The notes: generated by a model not told the origin, from the letters alone. A DNA stretch of 64,000 nt from Cytophaga hutchinsonii ATCC 33406 (GCF_000014145.1 NC_008255.1:56001-120000), one strand, 5' to 3'. Shown: positions 7,397 through 17,334, numbered from the stretch's first letter. Translations and numbers: made by a program.

Positions 7397-7435
7397 TTAA
7401 CAGTCATGTGCTCTAACCAGCTGAGCTAAGGAGGA
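7362..7435 (-). tRNA. tRNA-Asn (anticodon GTT)
   Basis: 74 nt. The 7-bp acceptor stem TCCTCCT/AGGGGGA has one G-U pair, the D arm is GCTC...GAGC, the anticodon loop is centred on GTT, and the T arm is CTTGG-TTCGAGC-CCAAG. The discriminator base is G. CCA is not encoded and must be added after transcription. The 3' half is overlapped by the end of the recombinase frame on the other strand, making this the likely integration target of the island. Confidence 0.97.
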
Positions 7436-7455
7436 GTGTCTCCGAATTGGGAATG

Positions 7456-7486
7456 CAATATTAAGCGTTTGTTTTGTATTATGCAA
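7456..7486 (-). promoter_or_regulatory. Promoter of tRNA-Asn
   Basis: Read on the minus strand: TTG (7486-7484), 20 bases, then TAATATTG (7463-7456), one mismatch from the Bacteroidota -7 consensus TAnnTTTG. The expected start of transcription is about 15 bases before the tRNA. The rest of the gap up to 7714 holds nothing else clear. Confidence 0.65.
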
Positions 7487-7714
7487 CTCTCATTCTGAAA
7501 TTTTTTACATCTTATTCATACTGAGTGAAATTAAATTATAAATAGCTTTAATATGCGCTTATATACATGAAAAACTCAGGTGCAGGCATGATATGCACAT
7601 ATAATTTCGCTGAAAAATAAAAGGGGAACTAAATGCGTTTAAAATAAGTAATAAAGAGGATTTTCCTCTTACAATGTATTAATTTAGCACACGTAAAATA
7701 ATTGTATTACAACT

Positions 7715-9187
7715 ATGAGTTTGAAGAAACTAGGAATGTTAGCGGTAGTGTCTTCTATCTTTGGAGGCATTGTAGCTTTAGTCGGCTACCAGTATTTTGT
7801 CAAAAAGAATGAATTTACGTCCATTGAATCGATGCAGCGCGCATCCTTTGCAAATTTTTCAGATACATCTGCTATCGCAGTGCCTGCGGGTCTCAATTTT
7901 ATTCATGCCGCAGAATTGACTACACCGGCAGTAGTGCATATAAAAACAACGTATATGCCTGAAACTACACGCCCTAAAACGCGTGATGAAGAATTGTTCC
8001 GGTACTTCTATGGTGATCCGTATGAAAATTACAACCAGCCGCGCGAAGCTTCCGGCTCCGGCGTTATTGTTACCGGCGGCGGATATATCGTAACAAATAA
8101 TCACGTGGTTGATAAAGCATCTAAGATTCAGGTTGTATTAAATGACAAAAGAACCTACGATGCAAAACTGATCGGAACAGATCCGACAACGGATCTGGCA
8201 TTGATTAAAATTGAAGGTGAAAATCTTCCGTTTGTAGTGTATGGCAACTCGGATCAGGTGCGTATCGGTGAGTGGGTACTGGCTGTAGGAAATCCGTTTA
8301 ACTTAACGTCTACGGTTACCGCAGGTATTATCAGCGCTAAAACAAGAAGCATCAATATCCTGAGAGATAAAGATAACATGGCGATTGAATCTTTTCTGCA
8401 GACAGATGCGGTAGTAAACCCGGGCAATAGCGGTGGTGCATTGGTAAACTTAAGAGGAGAACTGATTGGTATCAATACGGCTATTGCAAGTCCTACGGGA
8501 GCATATGCAGGTTATTCGTTTGCTGTACCGGTATCTCTTGTTAAAAAAGTGATTGATGACATCATGAACTATGGCCAGGTGCAACGTGGTTTATTAGGTG
8601 TGGTGATTCAGGATATGACGCCTGCTTTAGCAAAGGAAAAAACAATCGATTTTATTTCAGGAGTTTATGTGAGTGCCGTTAATCAGGGAAGTGCAGCAGA
8701 CCTGGGAGGTATTAAAGAAGGCGATATTGTAACAAAGATCAATGACATCAACATCGGCGCAACAACACAATTGCAGGAAGTAGTGGCGCGCTACAGACCC
8801 GGCGACAAATTGAAAGTTAAGTATGTGCGCAAAGGAAAAGAACTTGAAACTTCGGTTACCTTAAAAAATAAATTAGGCGATATGGCCATTGTTGCTAAAG
8901 ACGACAACTCTGTTAAAACGAAGCTTGGCGCAGACTTACAGCCGGTATCGGGTGGTGAAATGAGTGTGCTGGAAATTTCCGGCGGTGCAAAGGTTGCAAA
9001 ATTATTTAGCGGTAAATTAAAAGAAGCAGGCGTAAGAGAAGGATTTATTATTACTTCCATCGATAAAAAACCTGTCAGCTCGCCGGAAGATGTTGTCCGC
9101 ATTCTTGAATCTACTACCAATGGCGGTATCTTGATGGAAGGTATTTATCCGAATGGAAAAAAAGAATTCTACGGCATTGGTTGGTAA
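7715..9187 (+). CDS. HtrA/DegQ-type periplasmic serine protease, 490 residues
   Basis: Degrades or refolds damaged envelope proteins. An N-terminal membrane anchor or signal (about residues 5-28) is followed by a trypsin-like domain with the full triad: His130 (TNNHVVD), Asp160 (TTDLALI), Ser239 (NPGNSGGA). Two PDZ domains follow, about 290-380 and 410-490; the second looks diverged. Length matches DegP/DegQ/DegS relatives with two PDZ domains. It is the first backbone gene after the tRNA and ends in a strong terminator, so it is transcribed alone. Family assignment is firm; whether it is closer to DegP, DegQ or DegS cannot be told from sequence alone. Confidence 0.95.
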   Translation: MSLKKLGMLAVVSSIFGGIVALVGYQYFVKKNEFTSIESMQRASFANFSDTSAIAVPAGLNFIHAAELTTPAVVHIKTTYMPETTRPKTRDEELFRYFYGDPYENYNQPREASGSGVIVTGGGYIVTNNHVVDKASKIQVVLNDKRTYDAKLIGTDPTTDLALIKIEGENLPFVVYGNSDQVRIGEWVLAVGNPFNLTSTVTAGIISAKTRSINILRDKDNMAIESFLQTDAVVNPGNSGGALVNLRGELIGINTAIASPTGAYAGYSFAVPVSLVKKVIDDIMNYGQVQRGLLGVVIQDMTPALAKEKTIDFISGVYVSAVNQGSAADLGGIKEGDIVTKINDINIGATTQLQEVVARYRPGDKLKVKYVRKGKELETSVTLKNKLGDMAIVAKDDNSVKTKLGADLQPVSGGEMSVLEISGGAKVAKLFSGKLKEAGVREGFIITSIDKKPVSSPEDVVRILESTTNGGILMEGIYPNGKKEFYGIGW

Positions 9188-9208
9188 AACAGATCAGCGA
9201 TAAAAAAT

Positions 9209-9238
9209 AAAAAAAGTGTTCGAAAGAACACTTTTTTT
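9209..9238 (+). terminator. Terminator of the HtrA gene
   Basis: A-run, GTGTTC (9216-9221), loop GAAA, GAACAC (9226-9231), then seven T. Including the A/T pairs the stem is 12 to 13 bp. Confidence 0.92.
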
Positions 9239-9261
9239 ATGTAAAAACGTATAAACAAATT

Positions 9262-10803
9262 ATGACTCAGCTACCGGTTAAAGAAATATTTGACGCATTT
9301 AATATTCAAAAACAAAATGCGTCTGCTATGTCTGCAGGTCAAACATGGCATAGCAATGAAACGTTTCTAAAAAGTTCGCCGATTAACGGAGAGCTTTTGG
9401 CAACTGTTGAGTATGCTTCAAAAGAAACGTATAATGCATTGATTGAAAAAGCTCAGGAGGCTTTTCCTGTATGGAGCGCATTGCCTGCTCCCAAACGTGG
9501 TGAAATCATCCGGCAGATTGGTGATGCATTCAGAGAAAAGAAACAGGAATTAGGCGCGCTCATTACAATAGAGACAGGAAAGCTTTTACAGGAAGGTTTG
9601 GGTGAAGTGCAGGAAATTATTGATGTGTGCGATTTTGCCGTTGGCTTGTCACGCCAGCTGTATGGCTTAACCATGCACTCTGAAAGACCTGATCACAGAA
9701 TGTATGAACAATATCACCCGCTTGGGATTGTCGGGATTATATCCGCCTTTAACTTTCCTGCTGCTGTCTGGTCGTGGAACGCAATCATTGGCGCTGTATG
9801 TGGTAACGTATGTATCTGGAAGCCGTCAGAAAAAGCACCTTTGTCGGCAATTGCCTGTCAGTCGGTTGTTTCAGAAGTAATAAAGAAGAACGGATTGCCG
9901 GAAGGAATATTCACCATCTACCAGGGAGCCGCCGCGCAAGGCAGCTGGATGGCGGATGACGAACGCGTAGCGCTTGTTTCTGCTACCGGGTCTGTTGCAA
10001 TGGGTAAAAAAGTGAATCAGGCTGTTGCCGGTCGCTTAGGCAAAGTTTTGTTAGAACTTGGCGGTAACAATGCGATCATTGTTACAGAAAAAGCCAATCT
10101 TGACATGGCAACACGTGCCATTGTTTTTGGGGCAGTGGGTACGGCTGGTCAGCGTTGTACAACGACACGCAGGTTGATTGTGCATGAAAGCATATACAAA
10201 AAGCTTGTTGATGATCTGACACGTATTTACGCACAGCTTTCTATAGGAAGCCCTTTGGATGCAGACACATTGGTTGGCCCGTTGATTGATGAAACAGCTG
10301 TAGAACTGTATGAAAAACGCATAGCGACTGCTCAGAAGGAAGGGGCGGTATTAGTCACAGGCGGCAAGCGTATGCAGCCTAAAGGTTTTGAAAAAGGAAC
10401 ATATGTGTTGCCTGCTATTTTAGAAGCCGACGGTGCAATACCATCCATTCAGGAAGAAACGTTTGCGCCGATTTTGTATATTTCAAAATACACCGGACAC
10501 GTAGAAAATGCCATAAAAATGAACAATGGCGTGCGCCAGGGTTTATCTTCCGCCATTTTTACAGGAGATTTACAACAAATGGAAAGATTCCTTTCAAATA
10601 AAGGGTCTGATTGCGGCATTGCCAATGTAAACATAGGAACGTCAGGCGCTGAAATAGGAGGTGCATTTGGAGGTGAAAAAGAAACCGGTGGAGGCAGAGA
10701 GTCTGGTTCTGATAGTTGGAAAGCATATATGCGACGCCAAACGAATACAATTAATTACGGGAATACCTTGCCTCTTGCTCAAGGGATAAAATTTGATTTA
10801 TAA
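9262..10803 (+). CDS. amaB: ALDH7-family aldehyde dehydrogenase (aminoadipate-semialdehyde type), 513 residues
   Basis: Oxidises an aldehyde with NAD(P)+; the ALDH7/antiquitin family acts on alpha-aminoadipate semialdehyde in lysine breakdown. The family is recognised by ELGGNN (catalytic Glu265), GTAGQRCTTTRR (nucleophile Cys299) and the C-terminal signature SGAEIGGAFGGEKETGGGRE. Length is typical (about 510). Glycine motif SATGSVAMG near 240-248 is the nucleotide-binding turn. No other lysine-degradation gene is visible nearby, so the pathway role rests on the family alone. It is monocistronic between a terminator and the receiver gene. Confidence 0.9.
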   Translation: MTQLPVKEIFDAFNIQKQNASAMSAGQTWHSNETFLKSSPINGELLATVEYASKETYNALIEKAQEAFPVWSALPAPKRGEIIRQIGDAFREKKQELGALITIETGKLLQEGLGEVQEIIDVCDFAVGLSRQLYGLTMHSERPDHRMYEQYHPLGIVGIISAFNFPAAVWSWNAIIGAVCGNVCIWKPSEKAPLSAIACQSVVSEVIKKNGLPEGIFTIYQGAAAQGSWMADDERVALVSATGSVAMGKKVNQAVAGRLGKVLLELGGNNAIIVTEKANLDMATRAIVFGAVGTAGQRCTTTRRLIVHESIYKKLVDDLTRIYAQLSIGSPLDADTLVGPLIDETAVELYEKRIATAQKEGAVLVTGGKRMQPKGFEKGTYVLPAILEADGAIPSIQEETFAPILYISKYTGHVENAIKMNNGVRQGLSSAIFTGDLQQMERFLSNKGSDCGIANVNIGTSGAEIGGAFGGEKETGGGRESGSDSWKAYMRRQTNTINYGNTLPLAQGIKFDL

Positions 10804-10878
10804 ATCAGAATGTTGCATTTTGCATTTGAATAGAATTAATTATATTTAATACCAACTAACTTTTTTATTATTTTACCT

Positions 10879-11304
10879 ATGAAAAATATGGAAACAGCCG
10901 TGGACACCAAATACCATTCAATCATGCTTGTCGATGATAATGAAATCGACAACTTAATAAATCAAAAAATGATTGAAGCAGCCGGCATATGTACGCATAT
11001 ATTTGTTCACTCTGGTGCAAGAAGCGCCATTGAATTTTTGAAAAATATAGAGAAACTTGCTAAAGGGTCATTGGATTTGTATTTGCCGGATTTGATTTTT
11101 CTTGACATTGATATGCCTTTAATGGACGGCTTTCAATTTTTAGAAGAGTTTGAAAAAATGTCTGATCTGATAAAAGATCAATGCAACGTAATCATGCTTA
11201 CATCCTCACTGAATCCACAGGATTTAATGAAGGCAAAAAAGAATAAACACATCATTAAATACATCAACAAACCATTGACCCTGGATAATCTAAGAAAGAT
11301 TTAA
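10879..11304 (+). CDS. Single-domain response regulator (CheY-like), 141 residues
   Basis: Receiver domain only, no output domain. Acidic pocket at Asp19/Asp20 (MLVDDNE), phospho-acceptor Asp76 in FLDIDMP, Thr108/Ser109 and Lys131 in INKPL. The sequence LVDDNEIDNLINQKMI is typical of Bacteroidota stand-alone receivers that pass phosphate between hybrid kinases or bind partner proteins. No kinase is adjacent, so the partner is unknown. The gene converges with a long conserved gene only 4 bases away, leaving no room for a separate terminator. Confidence 0.92.
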   Translation: MKNMETAVDTKYHSIMLVDDNEIDNLINQKMIEAAGICTHIFVHSGARSAIEFLKNIEKLAKGSLDLYLPDLIFLDIDMPLMDGFQFLEEFEKMSDLIKDQCNVIMLTSSLNPQDLMKAKKNKHIIKYINKPLTLDNLRKI

Positions 11305-11308
11305 CTTC

Positions 11309-12742
11309 TTAAATTTCGGCAAGTTTGTCAATAAACTGATGATTCAGATTTAAATAATTAAACGGAGAATAATACTTCGGTAAAGCTAAATTAAGCTTGT
11401 CTACCAGAATGCTTAGTTTAGCTTTTTTAGCTTTTTTACCTTCATTCAAGGCCGTCTTACAAATCTTAATAATGATCACAGCATGTGCGCACTCATCTTT
11501 ACCTAACAGGCGTATCTGGCGCTGAATGCTATTTACCAACTGATTAAATAAATCGTGCTCCTTGATCATTACATATTGAAGCGCAAGCAATAATTTAATT
11601 TCTAAAAACGTGTTGGGATATTTTTTTAACGCCGTTTCATTTAACAGGTTATTCAGATATTTAGCAGCCTCATCGTATTTTTCCGCGAAGAAGCAGGCAG
11701 ACACTCTGTAGTTGATATAAAGAATGTATTCGGGAAGGTTTTGTTTGTTGATCTCATAATCTTCAAACAATTCTTTTGCTTCGCCATACATAAGCTTTTC
11801 CGTGCGTTCTGCTAAATAAAATGTTTGCTTTGACAGCAGCAATGCAGGAGAGAAGGTGTAAAGCGTATAGTTTGAAACAAAGACAGGCATGGATTCACTG
11901 ATATCTTCCATGGCTTTTTTCAAACGCGCATCATTATCTACTAAATTGAAGTATTCAATTTTAAGATAATCAAGAACTAAGATCAAATGATAATAGGTTG
12001 CATCCAGATAGTATTGATCAAAAATTGTTTGAATCGATTCAAAGGTAGATTCCATTTCCGGTTTTGCAACCTTATCAATTTTCAATTCGTGAAAAATATT
12101 AATGAACGATTGAAAAACGAATAGCCGGTGTGATTGATAGAGGTTCGCAATGTTATTCATTTCACTACGCATTAACTCCAGGCCTATTTTATCAGACTCG
12201 CTGCCGGTTAAAAAGTATTCGCCGTATTTTTTAAAGTAATTCCCCAGCATATCCTCCGCTTTATCAAGCGCAAGCATGTAAGCTACATGGCGGTTATAAA
12301 GCTGCGAATAAGAGAAATGATCTTCAGGAGAATTGATTAATAACTTTTTAAGCGTTTTGTATATGATCGTCAATTCATTTGACAGATCGTAATCCAGTAA
12401 TTCCTTTTCCAGCTTTTTTAAAGAAGCAATGGCAATCGCACGTTTCTTGGTGAAGATAATGTCGTGTACGGTAGCAACTTTTTTGATCAGCGAAGTACGA
12501 GGACTTTCCATTTCCTGAAGAAGGTATTCTTCAATTTTTTGGTTCAGCCTGGATCGAAGCGTGTAATATGCATTATTATTTACTTCAAGCTCTTCCATGA
12601 TACGTGTATCTGAAAGCTGCTTCTCGCGCATAAATTTCAATAAATAAGCAGATTTTTCTGCATTGCTATTTATAAGAGAGTCGTAAATGGCTGTGTAATC
12701 TTTGGTGGACAGCTGTTTAATGATATTTTTAAGCTTCGACAT
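11309..12742 (-). CDS. Conserved hypothetical protein, 477 residues, helical
   Basis: Not assigned to a named family. No signal peptide or membrane segment, so probably cytoplasmic. The protein is almost entirely predicted helical, rich in Leu, Lys, Glu and Tyr, with helix pairs in the second half that resemble degenerate TPR-like repeats (ELFEDYEINKQNLPEYILY, KYDEAAKYLNNLLNE). The N-terminal 90 residues (MSKLKNIIKQLSTKDYTAIY) form a separate region that could be a small helical DNA- or protein-binding unit. Its 3' end nearly touches the receiver gene. The 164-base upstream gap has no clear promoter. Confidence 0.75.
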   Translation of the reverse strand: MSKLKNIIKQLSTKDYTAIYDSLINSNAEKSAYLLKFMREKQLSDTRIMEELEVNNNAYYTLRSRLNQKIEEYLLQEMESPRTSLIKKVATVHDIIFTKKRAIAIASLKKLEKELLDYDLSNELTIIYKTLKKLLINSPEDHFSYSQLYNRHVAYMLALDKAEDMLGNYFKKYGEYFLTGSESDKIGLELMRSEMNNIANLYQSHRLFVFQSFINIFHELKIDKVAKPEMESTFESIQTIFDQYYLDATYYHLILVLDYLKIEYFNLVDNDARLKKAMEDISESMPVFVSNYTLYTFSPALLLSKQTFYLAERTEKLMYGEAKELFEDYEINKQNLPEYILYINYRVSACFFAEKYDEAAKYLNNLLNETALKKYPNTFLEIKLLLALQYVMIKEHDLFNQLVNSIQRQIRLLGKDECAHAVIIIKICKTALNEGKKAKKAKLSILVDKLNLALPKYYSPFNYLNLNHQFIDKLAEI

Positions 12743-12906
12743 GAAAAGTAATAATTAAACAATACAAATTTTTGGTACTAGTATATGTTTGTTCTAGCTA
12801 AAGTAACAAAAGAAGGTAATATTATCTAGTTATTGTAAATATATTAATGCACAATCAATTGCATTAAAAACACTTAAAACAGGGCTATAGAAGTATCTTT
12901 ATACTT

Positions 12907-13449
12907 CTATTTACTTTCTAAAATTGTTTTTAAGTTTACAAGTCCTGTCTCCAGATCACCGCCCAGCACATCCTCCATGTCTACAAACAACAGAAAGAAA
13001 TTTACAGGATATGCCATCTCGCCATCAAAGCCCCAGACTACTTTTGTTTCTTCTTCATCCTGTGCAATGGTTTCCATGAAAACATGATCTGTCGCTTCAA
13101 AGGGTTTGAAGAATCTTAATTCCAAATCAATTCGTTTATTCGGTATGATTTTTTTGATTTCCTGTTCCCCCTGTCCAACTTTTTTCATCTCGCTTTTCCA
13201 GGTAGCCGTAAAGCCAACTACTCCATCCCTTCCTCTGTATGTCTTGATGCTGTTTGTGTCTCGCTTAGCCCAAACACTGTAATGTTCCTGGTTTTTAATG
13301 TGAGAAACATAAGCAAAAACATCTGGCGAAGATCTATTGATAAGAATGCTTTTTGATACTTCGTAATGGCCGTCAACAAAGAAGGCAAATATAAATGTGA
13401 GTACTACAAGAGATAAAAAGCTTAGTGCTACAATTTTTACAATTTTCAT
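12907..13449 (-). CDS. SRPBCC-family protein with N-terminal membrane anchor, 180 residues
   Basis: A hydrophobic segment (VALSFLSLVVLTFIFAFFV) is followed by a START/Bet v1-like (polyketide cyclase/dehydrase) fold: GHYEVSKSILINRSSPDVFAY is the usual first strand-helix unit, and the domain ends with the long helix GLVNLKTILESK. Such domains bind small hydrophobic ligands; the ligand here is unknown. I choose the ATG at 13449, since the codon at 13461 is TTG. It lies upstream of the convergent or intergenic stretch 12743-12906, which holds no gene. Confidence 0.82.
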   Translation of the reverse strand: MKIVKIVALSFLSLVVLTFIFAFFVDGHYEVSKSILINRSSPDVFAYVSHIKNQEHYSVWAKRDTNSIKTYRGRDGVVGFTATWKSEMKKVGQGEQEIKKIIPNKRIDLELRFFKPFEATDHVFMETIAQDEEETKVVWGFDGEMAYPVNFFLLFVDMEDVLGGDLETGLVNLKTILESK

Positions 13450-13537
13450 AAAAGCAGACAAAAGTTAAACGTATCGTATTGAAAAGTTGTCACAAATAAA
13501 TATACGAATAAATTCAAGCCAGGGATACCCTGATCAT

Positions 13538-13572
13538 AAAAAAAGAGCTCTTCAAATTCCTGAAGAGCTCTT
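13538..13572 (-). terminator. Terminator of tRNA-Ala
   Basis: AAGAGCTCTTCA (13543-13554) pairs perfectly with TGAAGAGCTCTT (13561-13572) around a 6-base loop; the plus-strand A-run at 13538-13544 is the U-tract of the leftward transcript. It begins 2 bases after the tRNA. Confidence 0.92.
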
Positions 13573-13573
13573 G

Positions 13574-13647
<74 letters not shown>

Positions 13648-13657
13648 TTTAAGAATA

Positions 13658-13665
13658 CAAATATA
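13658..13665 (-). promoter_or_regulatory. -7 element of the tRNA-Ala promoter
   Basis: On the minus strand this reads TATATTTG, a perfect match to TAnnTTTG, about 10 bases before the tRNA. I see no clear -33 TTTG; that region lies in the end of the NlpC gene. Confidence 0.6.
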
Positions 13666-13680
13666 TCTGTATTACTGGAA

Positions 13681-14205
13681 TTATAATACACGTCTGGCTT
13701 TTATTAATATACTTTCATAATAACTCACATACAGATCGCTTTCGACAACCCCCAGTTTCGTAGAGGAATGAATGAACTTTACATCCCGCGGTCCTTTTAC
13801 AATGCTGACTAAGCCAGCATGTACAACTTTGGATCCGCCTTTTTTATCGGTAAAAAAAACCATATCCCCAGGCTTCAGGTCGCTGTATTTAATGGCCGTA
13901 CCTGCATTGCTTTGTTCGGCAGAAGTTCGCGGCAGTTGAATATTAACCTCCTTAAAGCAGAGCAGCATCAATCCCGAACAATCCATACCTGCTCTGCTCG
14001 TTCCTCCGAATTTATAAGGTGTACCGATATAAGAGCGTGCCTCCGTTATAACTTTATCGGCTTTTTCTGTACTTTCATGATTATTTCCTTTTGTAACAGT
14101 CTTAAGCTGTTTGTTATTTTCTTTTGCACGTTTTTGTTTTGCACTTCTGCAGCTCAATAACAAACCAACGAAAAGAAACAGAATGGCTAACCGGGAATAA
14201 CGCAT
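13681..14205 (-). CDS. NlpC/P60-family lipoprotein (cell-wall peptidase), 174 residues
   Basis: Cleaves peptide cross-links in peptidoglycan. A lipoprotein signal (FVGLLLSC, Cys19) is followed by a charged linker and the NlpC/P60 papain-like domain: catalytic Cys76 (MDCSGLM), His129 (VVHAGLV) and His146 (FIHSST). I place the start at the ATG at 14205; an upstream extension to 14382 would overlap asnB and lacks a signal sequence. Size and architecture match Spr/NlpC-type lipoproteins. It is divergent from asnB with only 33 bases between start codons. Confidence 0.93.
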   Translation of the reverse strand: MRYSRLAILFLFVGLLLSCRSAKQKRAKENNKQLKTVTKGNNHESTEKADKVITEARSYIGTPYKFGGTSRAGMDCSGLMLLCFKEVNIQLPRTSAEQSNAGTAIKYSDLKPGDMVFFTDKKGGSKVVHAGLVSIVKGPRDVKFIHSSTKLGVVESDLYVSYYESILIKARRVL

Positions 14206-14238
14206 CGGTAATAGTTGTAATTTTAATTTAAGAATTAT

Positions 14239-16128
14239 ATGTGTGGAATTACGGGAATTTTTGCGTTTAATCAAATAGGAGCCTTCTATATGATTAATCT
14301 TGGCAAAAGTATTGAATTGCTTGCACATCGCGGGCCGGACGGCCGTGGTACATTTGTCGAAGAACTTATTGCACTTGGGCATAGACGGTTATCTGTTATT
14401 GATACGATCAATGGCCGCCAGCCTATGCATGATTCAACAGACAGATATGTCCTAACGTTTAACGGAGAAATATTTAATTATAAAATACTCAGAGAACAGC
14501 TCATTCAGGAAGCCGGTTATACCTTTACAACAGATTCTGATACGGAAGTATTGCTGAATGCCTATATACATTGGGGCGAAGCCTGCCTGCTGAAATTAAA
14601 TGGTTTTTTTGCTTTTGCTATTTACGACAAACAGAAACATGAAATATTTGTAGCCAGAGACCGGATGGGTGTGAAGCCTTTGCTGTATTACAAAGATGAA
14701 GACAAATTTATTTTTGCTTCTGAAATGAAAGCTGTGCTGGCCTATAATGTTCCAAAGGAAATTGATTGGGTTTCTGTGCAGCAGTATTTTACCTTAGGCT
14801 ATATTCCTGAACCGGATTCTATTTTTAAAGACGTTAAAAAACTCGAAGCCGGAAGTTATTTATTGATAAATAAGGCGGGTGTAATTTCTAAAAAATATTA
14901 TGAAATACCTTCCAGTACGCAAACGAAGCATCAGCATTCATTTGAGCAGGCAGCTGCCCACGTAAAAGAACTGGTGGATGCATCTGTTAAGGACAGACTT
15001 GTTGCAGATGTACCTGTCGGCGCGTTTTTAAGCGGCGGTCTGGACTCTTCCATTGTTGTGGCAAGCGCGTCTAAACACGTTGAAAATCTACATACATTTT
15101 CAGTTGGCTTTAAAGGAGCGGATTTTTATGATGAAACGAAATCTGCTGAGCTTGTAGCAAAAACATTTAACACCAGCCATACAACTTTTTCACTCAGCCA
15201 AACAGAGCTTGCAGACAATATACTGCCTTGTCTGGAAAGCATGAGTGAACCCTTCGGAGATACATCTTCTTTGCCCTTATTTGTTTTATCAAAAAAAGTT
15301 GCACCTTCCATGAAAGTAATCCTTTCAGGAGATGGAGCCGATGAACTTTTTGGCGGCTACAACAAACACAGAGCCGAGTGGTTAATTAAAAATCCCAACT
15401 GGCAGATCCGTTTTGCTCAACTGATACAGCCTGTAGTAAAAATATTGCCGGGTAACAGGAATACACCTATGGGAGATAAGATTCGACAGGCTCAGAAATT
15501 AATCGAAGGCTTAACGTTAACAGATGCGGAAAGATACTACAGATGGTGTTCGGTATTTTCTGAAGAGGCACATAAAGAAATGTTCCAAGAAAATATTGCA
15601 GATAACGAAGAATATAAAATCAGGAAGGGTGGCATTTTACATGCGTTCAAAAAAAATCCATATGATTTGAACCGTATTTTATACACCGACCTGAATCTGG
15701 TGCTGGGCAGTGACATGCTGCATAAAGTTGACTCCATGTCTATGGCAAATGGCCTGGAGGTGCGGGAACCGATGATTGATTACCGGTTGGTAGAGTATGT
15801 TTCAACACTTCCTTCCAGTTATAAAATCAATAAAAACGGCGGCAAGCAAGTATTAAAGCACGCTTATAAAGATGAATTGCCTGCAGAAATTTTATCGAAA
15901 GCAAAACACGGATTTGATGTTCCGCTAACAAAAATATTTAGTAAGGAGTTAAAAGCGTGGATTTTAGACGAACTGCTAAGTCAGAAATTCATTGAACAGC
16001 AACACGTTTTTAAATGGAGTTATATTAAGAATATTAGAAACGCTATTGATAAAAATAGTAATTTAGATGAATCAAAGATTTGGCCACTTATTACATTTCA
16101 ATTTTGGTGGAAGAAGTTTATGAACTAA
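14239..16128 (+). CDS. asnB: Asparagine synthetase, glutamine-hydrolysing, 629 residues
   Basis: Transfers ammonia from glutamine to aspartate using ATP. The N-terminal class II glutaminase starts with the nucleophile Cys2 (MCGITGIF); the C-terminal synthetase carries the pyrophosphatase loop SGGLDSS at 265-271. Length is normal for the long AsnB type. It heads the polysaccharide gene block, and members of this family in such clusters sometimes amidate sugar acids rather than make free asparagine, so its substrate here is not certain. The next gene, gmd, starts 93 bases later. Confidence 0.93.
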   Translation: MCGITGIFAFNQIGAFYMINLGKSIELLAHRGPDGRGTFVEELIALGHRRLSVIDTINGRQPMHDSTDRYVLTFNGEIFNYKILREQLIQEAGYTFTTDSDTEVLLNAYIHWGEACLLKLNGFFAFAIYDKQKHEIFVARDRMGVKPLLYYKDEDKFIFASEMKAVLAYNVPKEIDWVSVQQYFTLGYIPEPDSIFKDVKKLEAGSYLLINKAGVISKKYYEIPSSTQTKHQHSFEQAAAHVKELVDASVKDRLVADVPVGAFLSGGLDSSIVVASASKHVENLHTFSVGFKGADFYDETKSAELVAKTFNTSHTTFSLSQTELADNILPCLESMSEPFGDTSSLPLFVLSKKVAPSMKVILSGDGADELFGGYNKHRAEWLIKNPNWQIRFAQLIQPVVKILPGNRNTPMGDKIRQAQKLIEGLTLTDAERYYRWCSVFSEEAHKEMFQENIADNEEYKIRKGGILHAFKKNPYDLNRILYTDLNLVLGSDMLHKVDSMSMANGLEVREPMIDYRLVEYVSTLPSSYKINKNGGKQVLKHAYKDELPAEILSKAKHGFDVPLTKIFSKELKAWILDELLSQKFIEQQHVFKWSYIKNIRNAIDKNSNLDESKIWPLITFQFWWKKFMN

Positions 16129-16221
16129 ATTAGTAGCAGGAATACAAATAGTTTTTTTGTAAATTAGTTACAGAAGATATTTTACGATACTGATTAATAT
16201 AGAATGAAAAAACAATAACAT

Positions 16222-17334
16222 ATGAAGAAAGCATTAATTACAGGAGTAACGGGTCAGGATGGCGCTTATTTGAGCGAGTTTTTATTGAAAAAAGGATACG
16301 AAGTTCACGGCGTTAAAAGAAGATCTTCATTGTTTAACACAGATCGTATAGATCATTTATATGTAGATCAGCATGAAAAAAATGTAAAATTCAAGTTACA
16401 TTATGGTGATTTAACAGATTCTACCAATTTAATCCGCATTATCCAGGAAGTTCAGCCGGATGAAATATATAATTTAGGAGCCATGTCTCACGTAAAAGTG
16501 AGCTTTGATACGCCGGAATATACTGCCAATGCAGATGGTATCGGAACACTGCGTATCCTTGAAGCAATCCGTATTTTAGGTTTGGAAAAAAAGACTAAAA
16601 TCTATCAGGCTTCTACATCTGAACTTTACGGTTTGGTACAGGAAGTTCCGCAAAAAGAATCAACTCCTTTCTACCCGCGTTCTCCTTATGCTGTTGCGAA
16701 AATGTATGCATACTGGATCACGGTTAACTATAGAGAAGCATATAACATGTTTGCCTGTAACGGGATTTTGTTTAACCACGAATCTCCATTACGTGGAGAA
16801 ACATTTGTTACAAGAAAAATTACACGTGCCGTAGCACGTATTGCTTTAGGTGCACAGGATAAAGTTTACTTAGGCAATCTTGATTCAAAGCGTGACTGGG
16901 GACATGCAAAAGATTATGTAGAAGCAATGTGGTTAATCCTGCAACAGAAAAAACCACAAGACTTTGTAATTGCTACGGGTGTTACCACAACGGTTAGAGA
17001 TTTTGTTAAAATGGCGTTTGCCCGTGTTGGTATCGAAGTAGAATTTAAAGGCAGTGGCGTAAAAGAAACAGCTGTTGTTAAATCTTGCAAAAACAAAGAG
17101 TTTCAATTAAAAAAAGGAACTGTTGTTGTTGCAGTAGATAAAGCCTATTTCAGACCAACTGAAGTTGATTTGCTGATCGGAGATCCTTCCAAGTGTAAAA
17201 AGATTTTAAAGTGGAAACCGAAGTACAACCTTGCTATGCTTGTAAACGAAATGGTTGACGCAGATGTGCAATTATTCAAAAAAGACGAATACCTTAAGAA
17301 AGGTGGATTTAAAACATTAAGTCAATTTGAATAG
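16222..17334 (+). CDS. gmd: GDP-mannose 4,6-dehydratase, 370 residues
   Basis: First step from GDP-mannose to GDP-L-fucose, producing GDP-4-keto-6-deoxymannose. An extended SDR enzyme: NADP-binding [10 protein letters not shown] at 8-17, catalytic Thr/Ser and Glu in STSELYG (131-137) and the Tyr156-x3-Lys160 pair in YAVAK. The arginine-rich [11 protein letters not shown] loop is characteristic of Gmd. Length equals that of known homologues. It is followed after 5 bases by fcl, the next enzyme of the pathway, so the two are surely co-expressed. Confidence 0.97.
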   Translation: MKKALITGVTGQDGAYLSEFLLKKGYEVHGVKRRSSLFNTDRIDHLYVDQHEKNVKFKLHYGDLTDSTNLIRIIQEVQPDEIYNLGAMSHVKVSFDTPEYTANADGIGTLRILEAIRILGLEKKTKIYQASTSELYGLVQEVPQKESTPFYPRSPYAVAKMYAYWITVNYREAYNMFACNGILFNHESPLRGETFVTRKITRAVARIALGAQDKVYLGNLDSKRDWGHAKDYVEAMWLILQQKKPQDFVIATGVTTTVRDFVKMAFARVGIEVEFKGSGVKETAVVKSCKNKEFQLKKGTVVVAVDKAYFRPTEVDLLIGDPSKCKKILKWKPKYNLAMLVNEMVDADVQLFKKDEYLKKGGFKTLSQFE

